Assembly: GCA_032718565.1 (NCBI GenBank)
Contig: JAVGVS010000040.1
Span: 2,657,027 to 2,721,026 of the forward strand
Direction of reading: 5' to 3'
Source: Distichodus sexfasciatus
Taxonomy: Eukaryota > Chordata > Actinopteri > Characiformes > Distichodontidae
Length of the DNA: 64,000 bases
Positions 44,612 through 55,351 of this stretch are shown here, in pieces (position 1 is the stretch's first letter; every line of letters starts with the position of its first letter). Under the pieces are notes generated by a model. That model was given only the letters and a program-made list of their open reading frames with translations, did no database searches and was not told where the DNA came from. Made by a program: the position numbers and the translations under genes.

Positions 44612-45250
44612 ACAGCATTATAAACAACATAAATTTCAGTTGCCATAAAATAGTATAAACAGGTATAAACAGCTAAAATACCGGCTATTTTTTCATCATT
44701 GAAGTAAACTGATTTAGTAGTTACTCATGGTTTTGTCGCTAACACATGGTACACGTATATTTTTACACATACTTATACTTTCTTATATTTTAGTCACTGG
44801 CATGATGCACCACATCTCTCAGGAACTGAGCAATTGCACACCATTTAGTGGCCTCTTTTTTAGCGCTACATACATTTGCACAGAGCCATTACAGTAGCCG
44901 AATTCACAGCCAAGCTCTCCTTGGAATGATGCATCAACTCATTACACAACCACGGAGGTAATGGAGGCACATTAAGCACGTCCCACGTTCGACGGTCTGC
45001 CGAGAGCCGAGACGAAGACATTCTCACATGGAAATGAAGCAGCGCAGCAGCAGCTGGGTGGTCCGAATCACAGCCGACGCTGCCATCAGGCCCTCGGATT
45101 TTCTCACATTTTGCAGTCGACGCCACCCGCGTGCTCCTGATGTACCACCTTTTCACTGTGAAGCTGAAGACTTGCCAAATGAACTTACAATGGAGGTTAA
45201 TCACAGCATGAAATTACACAAGTCGCAGTTACGCACTTCTTACGGCGACA
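44612..45250. other. Unique sequence, possibly conserved non-coding
   Basis: 44870-45010 is unique and non-repetitive (for example AACCACGGAGGTAATGGAGG). No exon with splice signals recognised. Confidence 0.35.
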
Positions 45251-45253
45251 CGA

Positions 45254-45793
45254 GAATCCGAAACGGCCCTATAAAAAGCTGCTGTAACGGCTCCGCTTTG
45301 GCAATCAACGATTCGGTTCGAGTTTGAGGGTTACGGCTCTCACTTCACTCTCATTACCATTAAAAAGGACGACTAGCTTTTCTTTGCCATGCTTATGTGC
45401 ATAAATGCATACATGCTGCCATTACACATCCTACTGAATGAATGGAAAAAAGAGCGCCTTTGACTCTTGGTGCCAGTTTTGTTCCAGGGCCGGTTCCCAA
45501 ATTCCCAGAGGCACTTGGTAGCATAACAGTTAGGGAGCTGACCTCATGATTAGAGGGTCGCTGGTTCAAGACCCAGACCGGTAAAGGTACCACTGAGGTA
45601 CTCATGAGAAAGGAACCGTCCCCAAGCACTGCTAGCTATATTAAGAAATCCAGAAAGGCCCTAAAACGGCACTAACTGCTCTGCAGTTCTCACCTCACTC
45701 TAATTACCATAAAAAAGCACAGCTTGCTTCTCTTGGCCATGCCTATATGCATAAATGCATGCTGCCATTGCACATCCTACTGAAAGAAAAAAT
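45254..45793 (+). repeat. Local direct duplication with a SINE between the copies
   Basis: 45254-45452 and 45645-45793 share GGCCCTA, CTCACTTCACTC / CTCACCTCACTC, ATTACCAT, GTGCATAAATGCATACATGC / ATGCATAAATGCATGC, and CACATCCTACTGAA. The SINE-1 at 45507-45636 lies between. Confidence 0.78.
45507..45636 (+). mobile_element. SINE-1 5' part
   Basis: GGCACTTGGTAGCATAACAG head, B-box-like TGGTTCAAGACCC, GGTAAAGGTACCACTGAGGT, and CCGTCCCCAAGCACTGCT. The tail is missing. Confidence 0.85.
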
Positions 45794-45964
45794 GAGCACA
45801 GCTTTGAAGTGGGTTTTTGTCCGGTCATAAGATTCAACTGGTCCATTTTTCATGTGACCATCTTTTATTTGTTGTAAACCTTCAAGAGGCCTCTGCAAAT
45901 GAGACAGCTTGGCAAACTGGGGTGAAGTTGTGTTTTAATTCAATATATATTAGAAGTAACGTTA

Positions 45965-47512
45965 CGATCCAACTTTTTCAGTTCCGATGCCGATTCTTGG
46001 GTTTAAGTATCGGCCAAACCCGAGCACCGATCTGATACCAGTTTTTAACCTTTACAGCTCTGAAAGATATCTTTGTTTTAGGCTTATTGTAGTGTGTGTG
46101 TAGAAGTTAGCCATACACGTCTTATGTTGCTGTGTTCAGGACGTCTTGCACTACTCAGAACTTGTCATAGTTTGCTGACAGTCTTAAAATCAGTTCATTT
46201 CTGATGAAAACTGACTTTCATCTGTTGAAGTTTTTTTTTTTTTAGCTTTATGTAGCATAAGAGTGCTGAAACTGTGGATATAACTAGGAAGAACCGTGTC
46301 AGTTTTATTGACTTGCAGAGTTTTTATTATGTAGAGACATTCTTCGGCTTAGTTCTATGAAGAGCAGTAAGGTTAGTGCCAGCCAGAAGCACTTTATCCA
46401 TTTGGAATCCTTCTGAATATAGAATAAAATTACTTGAAGGCAAGGCAAGGCAAGTTTATTTATAGAGCACATTATCATAGACATGGGTCATTCAATGTGC
46501 TTTACAGAAACAAGATAAAATTTGTTACAAATTAAAAGTAAATGCAATGAGAAAATGAGTAAAAAATAAAGATAAAATAGAAATAAAATGATTAAAAGTG
46601 CTATAAAAATATTAAAAAATCAGGCACAGTTAAGATATTAACAGAATTTAAAATATTCCAATAAGCTCAGCACTCAGGTGTGGGAAAAGCAACGGAGAAA
46701 AGTGCAGTTTTTAGCATCCGTTTAAAACCCGTTGGGGCAGTTCTGATATTAATGGGCAGTTGGTTCCAGCATTGGACAGCATAGTGGCAAAACGCCATTT
46801 CACCGAACACAAATAATGCATTTTTTTGCAAATAATGCATATTTTTTACGTTCTAACATTAAAGATTGTAAAACATATTTTCTGTTTATTTAAAAATGGA
46901 AGAAATACTGAAGTTTTAGAGCCAATTTAGACTCATTTTGGCCTATAACTCATTTTGGACACATTTTTGACATGGTGGTGTTCCACATGAGAGTTGTTTG
47001 GCATGATGGCGTACCACAAAACAATGTGGTGAACACGGAATAATCATTGAAAACATCGAGTAAACTGCTGTATTGTGAGTAGAACGCTGCTTGTTTTTGT
47101 TATTTATCAGCTAAAATATAATTTTGTCTGTAATAAAGGGGAAGATCTGACTAAACTGGAACGCTTTAGTGAATGTTGGAGGGACCTCTGAGAGACATGC
47201 GCACACCACAAAAAGCGGGGATCAGATTGCAAGCAGGAGCTGGTGTTGTTAAGGGAATTAATCAGTATAATCGGGTGATTTGCTTTTGGGGTTGTAGTGT
47301 GTCGCGTTGCTTGTTCTGTTAATAATTACAAAAGATAAACCAGCTTTACCGCAATGCCTCTTGCTACGCATAACAAATTGACTGTGTGCAGACGTGAACA
47401 TAGAAATATTTGCAAAGCGGCTTCATAGATCGGCCCGATGCCACCGATACCCGCTTCAGTTGTTATCGGACTGATATCTGATCTATGTATCGGATCGGTG
47501 CCCCCCTATATA
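45965..47512 (+). mobile_element. Composite hAT-like element with ends unlike hAT-X but a hAT-X-like core
   Basis: The outer regions carry CCGATCTGATACCAG (left) and CTATGTATCGGATCGGTGCC (right), a pattern typical of GATCGG-ended fish hATs. The inside (46300-46430, 46840-46960) matches hAT-X (ATTGACTTGCAGAG; GGTTAGTGCCAG; AATAAAATTA). It is interrupted by another repeat at 46437-46835. Exact ends are not resolved. Confidence 0.6.
46437..46835 (+). repeat. Fish repeat starting AAGGCAAGGCAAGGCAAG, nested
   Basis: AAGTTTATTTATAGAGCACA, TTCAATGTGCTTTACAGAAA and TGGGCAGTTGGTTCCAGCAT are hallmarks, from memory, of a common teleost repeat. The hAT-X copy D reads straight across the equivalent position (55845-55875), so this is an insertion. 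Confidence 0.72.
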
Positions 47513-47519
47513 TTAGACC

Positions 47520-48790
47520 ATTTATATACTATATATGCTATAATTATTACTATTGTTTTCTTATTATTAGCACTTACTTACTACTAACGCAGGTAAAACA
47601 TCTGCTGTTTATATCAAAATTTAACAGATTTCAATTAAATAAATAGGTCTCAATGTGAATGATTCAAAGGAAACATTTAATGATTTTTAAGATAACAATT
47701 GGCTTGACATCATTTCAATTAAACTAACATTTTTTAAAGCAATTTTTCGAAAAATGTTCTCTGTAGTACACGTTTTCTCTAGTTCTGTCAGCATGACGTC
47801 CCTGCAGCCAATAGCATGTCCAATGTCTGCTATTGATTCATGCTCACTGGACAATAAACATGGCGAGGACAACTGGCTGGGCCATTTCGGCTCACACACT
47901 GACCGTTAACGTGGACACAACAGGGCAAAGACATGTGTAATTTCTACCCTACGCTGCTAGTAACAATGGGGAGAAACGGTTGTTTTTGGAGAGCCGGGAA
48001 CAATGGTGCAATCAGTGTGAATGGAAAAGGCATTCTGATAGATTGGAGCCTGCAGACGGGGGGAATTATTACAAAGCTTCACTCCCCATTTTGCGCCCGG
48101 TGCCGTGGTGCGTCCTATCATGCCTTTCTTTTGGTGACATTTAATTTCCTCACCTCAAAAAGAAAGGGGATTCATTTCACAGAGTATCGGGTTACTCTGA
48201 GAGAAGGATGACCTATATTCAACACCAGGGAGTCAGATTTTTTAAAAACTCCCAACGTCGTCTCGGGTAAGTGTCAAACTTCTGTAATTTGCTTATTTCT
48301 ATGCGGCAAACTGCGGCTGACTCTCTGAAACTTCGCTCGGCTGGATGAAAAGTAAAAATGACTGAAGTTAATTTAAAAGACAACAGCACTTCCTCCTCCC
48401 AGCTGCTCCATACAGAAAATCTGAATTTTTTTTAAGTAATATCATACTTTGGAAGCCAAATAAGTACATCAAGATACCTGCATATGATAACAAGTGTCTA
48501 GTTATCTCACACCTTTTATCTTCTGCACTGGTGCTGGTGCCGTTTCATTGCAAGTTCTCAAATTGGAACTGGTGCCATGTTTTTCTACAGACAAAAATTT
48601 GAGACAGTGCCACAAACTTGGCCCAAGTTTCCAAAAACTTGGAATCAAGAACCTGTGATGTCACCAGAGATGTGTAAAGTATTCTCTAAACCACCATCAA
48701 AACTTTGCTGTCTTACCTTAGCTTGTCTGAACCCAAAAACTCATTGGACAACAATATGAGTAAAAGACTCAGGTCCACCTTCAAGGTGAT
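47520..48790. other. No gene recognised; partly unique
   Basis: A 92-codon frame at 47933-48211 has no domain I recognise. 47930-48420 is unique and could be tested for conservation. Confidence 0.4.
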
Positions 48791-48796
48791 AATCTT

Positions 48797-48885
48797 ACTA
48801 GGGGTTTAATACCTGGAACTCCTCATCAGAATTTTAAACTGAAGAAGCCTTTTGGGTGAGCAGTGAAATATCCAGTTGCAAAAGT
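48797..48885 (+). repeat. Interspersed repeat R1, copy c
   Basis: GGTTTAATACCTGGAACTCC, TCATCAGAATTTTAAACTGA, AGAAGCCTTTTGGGTGAG. Degenerate. Confidence 0.6.
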
Positions 48886-48920
48886 CAGTCAGCACATGGC
48901 AGAATGTAAACTGCTGACTG

Positions 48921-49425
48921 AGGCTACGTTCACACTGCCAACCACATCATTCAATTCTGATTTTTTGCTCAGATCGGATTTGTCTATCTTGACAGTTCAC
49001 ATTCATAACTACAAGTGACCTGTATCTGACTGTAATGTGAACGCATCGGTCCTCCGAAACGTCACGCATGCGCACATTGATACGTTTTTACACGGGTCAA
49101 CTGCGTCACCAACAACAAAAAACGTCATATCTGTGGGACGACTCATGGCATTAAAAATGGAGGCGTTAGTAGCTCACGCATGTATCGCACTTTGCTCTGG
49201 AGAACGACAAACAATGAATCAGCTGTACATGAGCAGGTGGAAAAGGAGAAAAAAAGTCAGGCGGCTAGCTTTTTCTGTTATCGCAGCTCTCCTTCCTTTT
49301 TACCTTCCCGCGCTGCCGGTGCAGGCTGATGATGTCAGCGCATGCGTATAAGCAAAAAGCCACACATTCAGGTCGCACGGCCGCGAATCGGATACGTATG
49401 CGATTTAGTACCACATATGGTGACT
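48921..49425 (+). mobile_element. Probable non-autonomous DNA element with GGCTACGTTCACACTG end
   Basis: GAGGCTACGTTCACACTGCC is a common start of fish DNA transposons. Paired GCATGCGC motifs and GATCGGATT / AATCGGATAC lie inside. The 104-codon frame (49037-49351) has no transposase motif. The right end was not found. Confidence 0.5.
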
Positions 49426-49845
49426 TGCAGACTTGCTGACAGGTTATGGGTCAGTTCTGTCTCAGTTCATTCTTCTGGATCTGGGCCAATGAAGGAGCTT
49501 CATTCCAAACCAGATCTGGTCGAGAGGAACCTGATACCTGATAACTCAGTCTTCTGCATTTGAGGTGAGGCATGACCATTTTAAACCAGACGTGGGTTTG
49601 AAGAACCTGATGGACAATTCAGTCAGGTTACACCCAAGTCTGTTTCAAGTCAGCCTAACAAATCTGGCACAATGAAGAACCTTCAGTCCAGACAAGATGT
49701 AGGCCAGAAGAACCTGCTGGCTGACTTGCTGACAAGTTATGGGCTAATAGTGGCCTAGTTCAGTTTTCCAGATCTGGGCCAATGAAGGATGTCATGAAGA
49801 ACCTTCCATTTCAAACCAGATGTGGGCCAGAAGGAACTGGTGCAT
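49426..49845 (+). repeat. Degenerate tandem repeat
   Basis: GACTTGCTGACAGGTTATGG (49429) recurs as GACTTGCTGACAAGTTATGG (49723), about 294 bp apart. GATCTGGGCCAATGAAGGA and AACCAGATGTGGGCCAGAAG also recur, suggesting ~100-bp subunits. Confidence 0.75.
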
Positions 49846-49849
49846 TAGG

Positions 49850-50277
49850 ACCATATCTGTAACAGAAGAAATTTTGCTATCAAGGAACCTACACAAACAA
49901 ATTAGAGAGTTGCTCATTATACAATGGAGACAGGTGTGTGTAAATTGTTCTGGTTTGTGTGTAAGAAGCATTGTTCAGACTAATTGTCTTGTTACTGAGA
50001 GCGACGGTGGAGACGGTGAAGTTGGTGGCAGACTGGCGCAGGAAATCCGCATCGCCGTATGGAAGCCTTTGAAAAACAACCCCTACAGGGAGACAGGAGT
50101 CCTAGCTGTGGTTCAGACGCTTCACACACACACTCACTCACACTAACACACACACACACACAGCCTGAGGAGATGTCGATAAAACCCGAGACACAGAGCC
50201 TAGTCTTTAGATGTGGAACAGAGAAAGTAGCAGCAGCAACCTCAACACAAGGTCAAACCAGACACAAACCACATCTG
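49850..50277. other. No gene recognised; short CA-rich tract
   Basis: A CACACACACTCACTCACACT-type tract lies at 50124-50161. Otherwise unique. Confidence 0.4.
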
Positions 50278-50409
50278 AGAAGAACTCCTTCACAGCTTCC
50301 TGTAAACTCTCTCTCTATTCATCTCTCTCTCAATCACTGTCTTTTTCCTCTCTTTCCATCTCTCTTTTCAAGTATCTCTTCTTCTCTTCCTCTTCCCCCT
50401 CTCTCCACA

Positions 50410-50440
<31 letters not shown>

Positions 50441-50763
50441 TTCTTTTTCTGTTCATTTTATAATAAAGTATGTTAAAAGTCAATGTCTCTCCACCATCAC
50501 TCCCTATACATCTCTCTCTCTCTCCCTCTTTCCCTCTCTCTCTCTCTCCATCTCTCTTTACCTCTCCATCTCTTTCTCCAGCTTATTTCTTTTCTCCTTT
50601 TCCATTCCTCTCTTTCCATATCTCTCTCTTTCTCTCAGTCTTTCTTTCTGTATTCCTCTTTTTATTATCTTTGTTAAAAGTCAATCTCTCTCTCCCTCCC
50701 TCTCTCTCTCTCTTTCTCTCTCTCTCATCCACCTCCATCTCTCCCTGTCTCTCCCTATCTATT

Positions 50764-50827
<64 letters not shown>

Positions 50828-50974
50828 TCATGTATCTCACCATCTCTTTCTCCAGTTTTCCCCTCTCTCTCCATCTATCTCTTTCTATCTTTCTCTCTCT
50901 GTCTAACTCACCATATCTCTCCACTTCTGGCTATGTATCTATGTATCTATGTATATCTGACCATCTCTCTCTTC

Positions 50975-51008
<34 letters not shown>

Positions 51009-51290
51009 CCTCTCTCTCCATGTGTCTCTCTCTTTCCAACTCTCTCTATGTCTCCATCTCTCTCTTTCTCTCTCCATCTATCCATATCCATCTCTCTCCA
51101 TCTCTCTCTACCTCTCTCTGTGTCATGTCTCTCTCCAACTTTTTCTCCAGCTCTTTTCTTCTCTCCCTTTCCTCATTCTCTTAGCACCTCTCTCTCTTTC
51201 TCTCTCCATCTATTTCTTCATCTCTCTTTCTCTCTCCCCTCCATCTCTCTCTCTCTCTAGCTCTCTCTTCCCCACACCACCTTCTTTCAC
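50278..51290 (+). repeat. ~1-kb CT-rich polypyrimidine tract
   Basis: Almost pure C/T on the + strand, dominated by CTCTCT with TCCATCTCTCT and a TGTCTGTCTG run at 50978-51007. Long serine/leucine frames on + and arginine/glutamate frames on - are products of composition, not genes. Confidence 0.97.
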
Positions 51291-52225
51291 ACCCAGTCAG
51301 TGCAGGAGACATTAATAATGCACCATGTTCTCCAGCTTGTCTCGTCCTGCCACTGCACCGGTATAAATTCTACACGACGATTAAAAGCGTGTGTGTGTTT
51401 TAGTGTTATAAACAGATGTCAAGTTTGGCAAACTGAGGCAAACGGAAGGAAAGAAGTGTAAATGTGAAAGTGAATTACTGTAGACAGGAGCATCTTCGGG
51501 CCTCGTGGCACGGCAGGACGTTGCACGTGGGCCCTCATCCACACGGGCGGTTATTAAAGGTAAAGAGAGATCAAAGACTTTCGACATATTCTTCACACAC
51601 ATACACACTTGATGCCCCCCAACATAATGAAGTAAATAAACTTCCTTTCATGTTGAGTAAAGCCTGCTTTTTCATGCAGAAGCTTCTCTCCGTTTCAGAT
51701 GGGTCGAGCAACACGAGCATCGAATTTTTTAGTGCCTGAAATATGAAACACGGCATGAATAAGTTACAGCATGCAGATCTGGCTTTAAATAAACAAGGCT
51801 TTTCGGACGGGGAAAGAGTGGCGCTACATTGTCGTTCGCTCACTAAAAGGAATCTCGCCAGCAGTGAGAAGGCGAGCGGCGCTTTTGTGTGTTTTTTTTC
51901 TGTAAAAGACAAGGCAACTCCAGGTTTGCTTGGGCTTGTAAAGCTGTTCCACTCACTCGAAGGGCGGTAAAAACATTCCGCAGAATACAGACAGTAATAG
52001 AAAAAGGTTTGCATTCTCGTCTTTCCCCGCCTTCTCGTCTGTCCTTCAAGGACACTTTGGAAAAGACAGAATCAAAAAAGGCTGTTTCTGACACGTTCTC
52101 CGAAGACGGGAGGTTGAGCTTTGAGTTTTGCTGAAAAGAGATTTCAATGCTGCTAACGTCAGTCAAATGACAGGAAGAAACCAAGTTTTGTCTTCTCCTA
52201 GACACTACAGGCAGTATACCAAGTA
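51291..52225. other. No gene recognised
   Basis: Unique sequence. Several overlapping frames on both strands without a recognised domain. Confidence 0.4.
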
Positions 52226-52228
52226 CCA

Positions 52229-52335
52229 GACAAGTAAAGGTACCACTGAGGTACCATCTCCAAGCACTCCTCACTGTGCACTGCCAAAAAAGCTGCTCCT
52301 TCACGGATGGTTCAAATGCAGAGGTTACACCACAA
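52229..52335 (+). mobile_element. SINE-1 fragment, left arm of a tail-to-tail pair
   Basis: AAGTAAAGGTACCACTGAGG, CTGCTCCTTCACGGATGGTT, AAATGCAGAGGTTACAC. It runs directly into an inverted copy. Confidence 0.82.
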
Positions 52336-52522
52336 CCTAATGTGACCTCTGCGTTTGACCCATCTGTGAAGGAGCAGTTGGCAGCTGACATGGGCAGCAC
52401 CCAGGGAGCAGTGCTTGGGGATGGTTCCTTGCTCATGACTACCTTAGTGGCACCTTTACCGGTCTGGGATTTGAACCGGTGACTTTCCGATCATGGGGCC
52501 AACTCTCTAACCAACTGCCCCG
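52336..52522 (-). mobile_element. SINE-1, right arm of a tail-to-tail pair
   Basis: Minus strand from head GGGGCAGTTGGTTAGAGAGT and B box CGGTTCAAATCCC to GCAGAGGTCACATTAGG, where it meets the preceding copy. Confidence 0.87.
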
Positions 52523-52568
52523 GAGATCATTGACAACACTGGCAGCAATTGCAACTTCATTTTTTTTC

Positions 52569-52752
52569 TACATTGTCATTGCGAACACAACACAGCACAC
52601 AGTGCACCACAAACCAAATGTGACTTCTGCATTTGACCCATCTGAGCAGTGGGCAGTTGACGGAAGGCAGTGCTCGGTGATGGTAGCTTGCTCACGAGTA
52701 CCTCAGCGGTACCTTTACTAGTCCAGGACATTGGGTCAACTCCCTAACCATC
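52569..52752 (-). mobile_element. SINE-1
   Basis: Minus strand contains GTAAAGGTACCGCTGAGGTA, AGTCACATTTGGTTTGTGGT and GTGTTGTGTTCGCAATGACA. The tRNA-like head is decayed. Confidence 0.82.
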
Positions 52753-52803
52753 ACAACTTCATTTATACCTTTATACCCCTTTTTGTTTCTAGGGTTAGGG
52801 TTA

Positions 52804-53112
52804 GGCCTCACTGTAAGAAGGTCCCGGGTTCGAGCCCCGGGTCTGTATGGAGTTTGCATGCTCTCATCGTGTTTGCGTGGGTTTCCTCCGGGTGCTCTGG
52901 TTTCCTCCCACAGTCCAAAAGTATGCTTTATAGGTTAATTGGCGACTGTAAATTGGTCCCATAAGGTGTGAGTGTGTGTGTGTCTGCCCTGTGGTGTGTT
53001 GGTTCCTGCCCAGCGTTGGTCCCCGCCTTGTGCCCCTAAGTTCCTGGGATAGTCTCTGGTCCCCACCGCGACGCCAGTTGGGATTTAGCAGCTCGGATAA
53101 TGAATAAATGAG
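52804..53112 (+). mobile_element. SINE-2, 5' truncated
   Basis: Starts inside the head at GCCTCACTGTAAGAAGGTCC, then B box GGGTTCGAGCCCC, TATGGAGTTTGCATGCTCTC, CTCCCACAGTCCAAAAGTAT and tail AATGAATAAATGAGAATG. Confidence 0.9.
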
Positions 53113-53218
53113 AATGAAACCCACTGTCTTGAAAAGAATGGTTGCAACAGCAGACACCCATCGTGAAATCCGTCTTCTTTTTAAAACTCCCACGATACCC
53201 ATCCACCAAACGCCATTT

Positions 53219-53480
53219 GGGGGAGTTGACAGCACAGCGATTAGGGCGTTCACCCCGTGATCTGCAGGTCGCCGGTTTGAATCCCAGGACCAGTAAAGGT
53301 ACCACTGAGGTACTCATGACTAAGCTACCGTCCCCAAGCACTTCTCCCGGGGCACTGCCCATGTCAGCTGCCCACTGCTCCTTTACAGATGGCTCAAACG
53401 CAGAGTTCTCATTTGGTTGTGCTGCTGTGGTGTGCTCACAATGACAAACAATCACTCACTTTTACTTTCACTTTTTATTT
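53219..53480 (+). mobile_element. SINE-1, full length
   Basis: GGGGGAGTTGACAGCACAGC head, B box CGGTTTGAATCCC, AGTAAAGGTACCACTGAGGT, CCCACTGCTCCTTTACAGAT, and tail ATGACAAACAATCACTCACT. Confidence 0.9.
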
Positions 53481-53960
53481 AAGGTGGGAGGAGTTAAAGG
53501 ACGACTCCACCACAGGACCAGCCCTGCAGCTTAGAAACAGGAAAAAGTGATGGTAAGTAGCTCCCCCAAAAAACTGACTATCATAGACATTATGGGAGCA
53601 GAATCATCACCACCTCTTTGAGAAAAAAAGGTCTCCAGTTGCAGCTCGACTCGGTCCAAAATCCTCAGCATTGGTAACAAAGACAAATAGCAGCCTTTGT
53701 GATTGCCCCCACCGATGACTCCCCCACCGAGCCTCTGTCATGCATCCTTGCGTCGTCGAGGGCCGGAACAGCTTCCTGCCTGACGTTCCCGAGACGGAGC
53801 GACATGTCAGGCCAGCGGTCAGCATCGCTTCATCATGTAAAGGTCACCGGCGTTACTGTAAAGGAGCCGTTGTCGAGGTTTCAGCCGAAAAGCCGGGAAG
53901 AGAGATAACACTGTCGTTTCCCGCCCTGTCATCACCAACGAACAGAGCTGCGCTTAATCT
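53481..53960. other. Moderately GC-rich unique sequence, no gene recognised
   Basis: Frames at 53607-53908 lack known domains. Confidence 0.4.
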
Positions 53961-53964
53961 GGAA

Positions 53965-54745
53965 TCACTGCCCACATTTCTCTCTCTCACTCTTTTTCTA
54001 TCGGTGTCTCTTCCTTCCATCTCTCTCTCTCTCTCTCTCTCTATTGCTGTCTCTTCCTTCCATCTCTCTCTCTCTCTCTCTCTCCATCTCTCATTTCATC
54101 TCCATCCTCCTCCAAACCTCACATCTCTTTCTTATTCTCTCTTCATGTCTCCCTCTCTCTCTCTCCATCCCCCTCTCCTCCCTTTTCTTTCTACCTCTTT
54201 CTCCATCTCCTTCCACTTCTCTCTCTCTCATTCTGTTTCTCTCTATCCATCTTTCTTTTTTTACTCTCACTCTATATCCTTCTTTCTTTCTCCATTTCTC
54301 TCTCCTCGTCTCTCACCCCTCCATCTCTAGCCCTCTCTTTTTCTCTCTCTTGCTCCCTCTTACTCTCTCCATTTCTCTTTTTAACCCTTTTTTCTTTTTA
54401 CTCCACCCCTCCATTTCTCCCTCTTTCTCTCCATCTCTTCCTTTCTTTCTCTGTCTTTCTTCATCTCTTTCCATTTTTTCTCTCTCTATTGCTCTCTTTA
54501 GATGTTTTTTCATTTCTCTCTTTTTCCCTCTTTCACTCTTTCTCTCTCCATCCCTCCATTTTCCCTCTTTCTCTCTATCTATCTATCTTTCGCCTTTTCT
54601 CACCATCTCTTTCTATATCTCCCTCACCATTTCTATCCCTTCTCCCTCTCGCTTTCTCTTTTCCCGTGTTCTCCCTACATTTCCTTCTTTTTTTCTCTCC
54701 TCCTTTTCCGTCTCTCCATCTTTCTCTCTATCCACATCTGAAATC
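53965..54745 (+). repeat. ~0.8-kb CT-rich polypyrimidine tract
   Basis: Same character and strand as the tract at 50278-51290, but more interrupted by T runs and A. Blocks such as CCTTCCATCTCTCTCTCTCT recur at 54010 and 54055. Confidence 0.95.
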
Positions 54746-54749
54746 ATTG

Positions 54750-55350
54750 CCCAAATTTGTGTCCCCATTCCTCGTCCACCTTCTTCTCCACCACGTTTAT
54801 TTCACATGAGACTGAAAAGGGAGGCCATTCTGCAGGACAAGTCATTCATTTCCGTCGTTTCAGGAAGTGGGTGGGGGTGGGGGGGGCCGGAGCTCGATCC
54901 GGCCTGTCCCGATAAGACGTGGTGGAGGATGAGGGTGCGGGGTGCGATATTACTTAGCGCTGCGCGTCTGCCGCTAGAACGCTGACATTGTCATTTCTCC
55001 ATTTGCGAGCTGGCGGAATACAAAGCAGGTTATCGCCATGCGCATCGCAAGGCGACGGCACGATTGAAATTCCGTCCCGTTCCGTATCTACATGGAAACG
55101 GATACCGCGCGTCAGGTGCGTGTTGGGATTCTCTCGCTTCTGTTTCCATCCGTCTTCCCGGCCGCCAAATCCGGCAAAAATCCATCACGCTCGCGCAGCG
55201 TTCTGCATAATTTCCCTTCTTCCCGAAACGATATAGACGAGAAAATAGAAGCAATGTAACGCAAGGCTACAAACCTGACCGGCCTTTTAGGGCTAGTACT
55301 GGCCTGAGAGCTATGATCTAAAATACAAATATGCACATACTCATAACAAC
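54750..55350. other. GC-richer unique sequence, no gene recognised
   Basis: 54860-55260 has higher GC and CpG than its neighbours. No exon or promoter could be supported. Confidence 0.4.
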
Positions 55351-55351
55351 G

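Noticed and set aside
44176..44646. 156-codon antisense frame
   Set aside because: Lies over a GAACGCC-rich MITE whose composition keeps frames open.
49037..49351. 104-codon frame as a transposase fragment
   Set aside because: Lies within a probable DNA element but shows no transposase signature I can name.
50211..51315. Frames of 231 and 281 codons rich in serine and leucine
   Set aside because: Pure low-complexity CT repeat translated; no coding evidence.
51843..52436. 197-codon antisense frame
   Set aside because: Its N-terminal part is SINE-1 sequence translated; the rest has no domain.
54044..54985. 313-codon frame
   Set aside because: Mostly the second CT tract; only the end leaves it and shows no domain.
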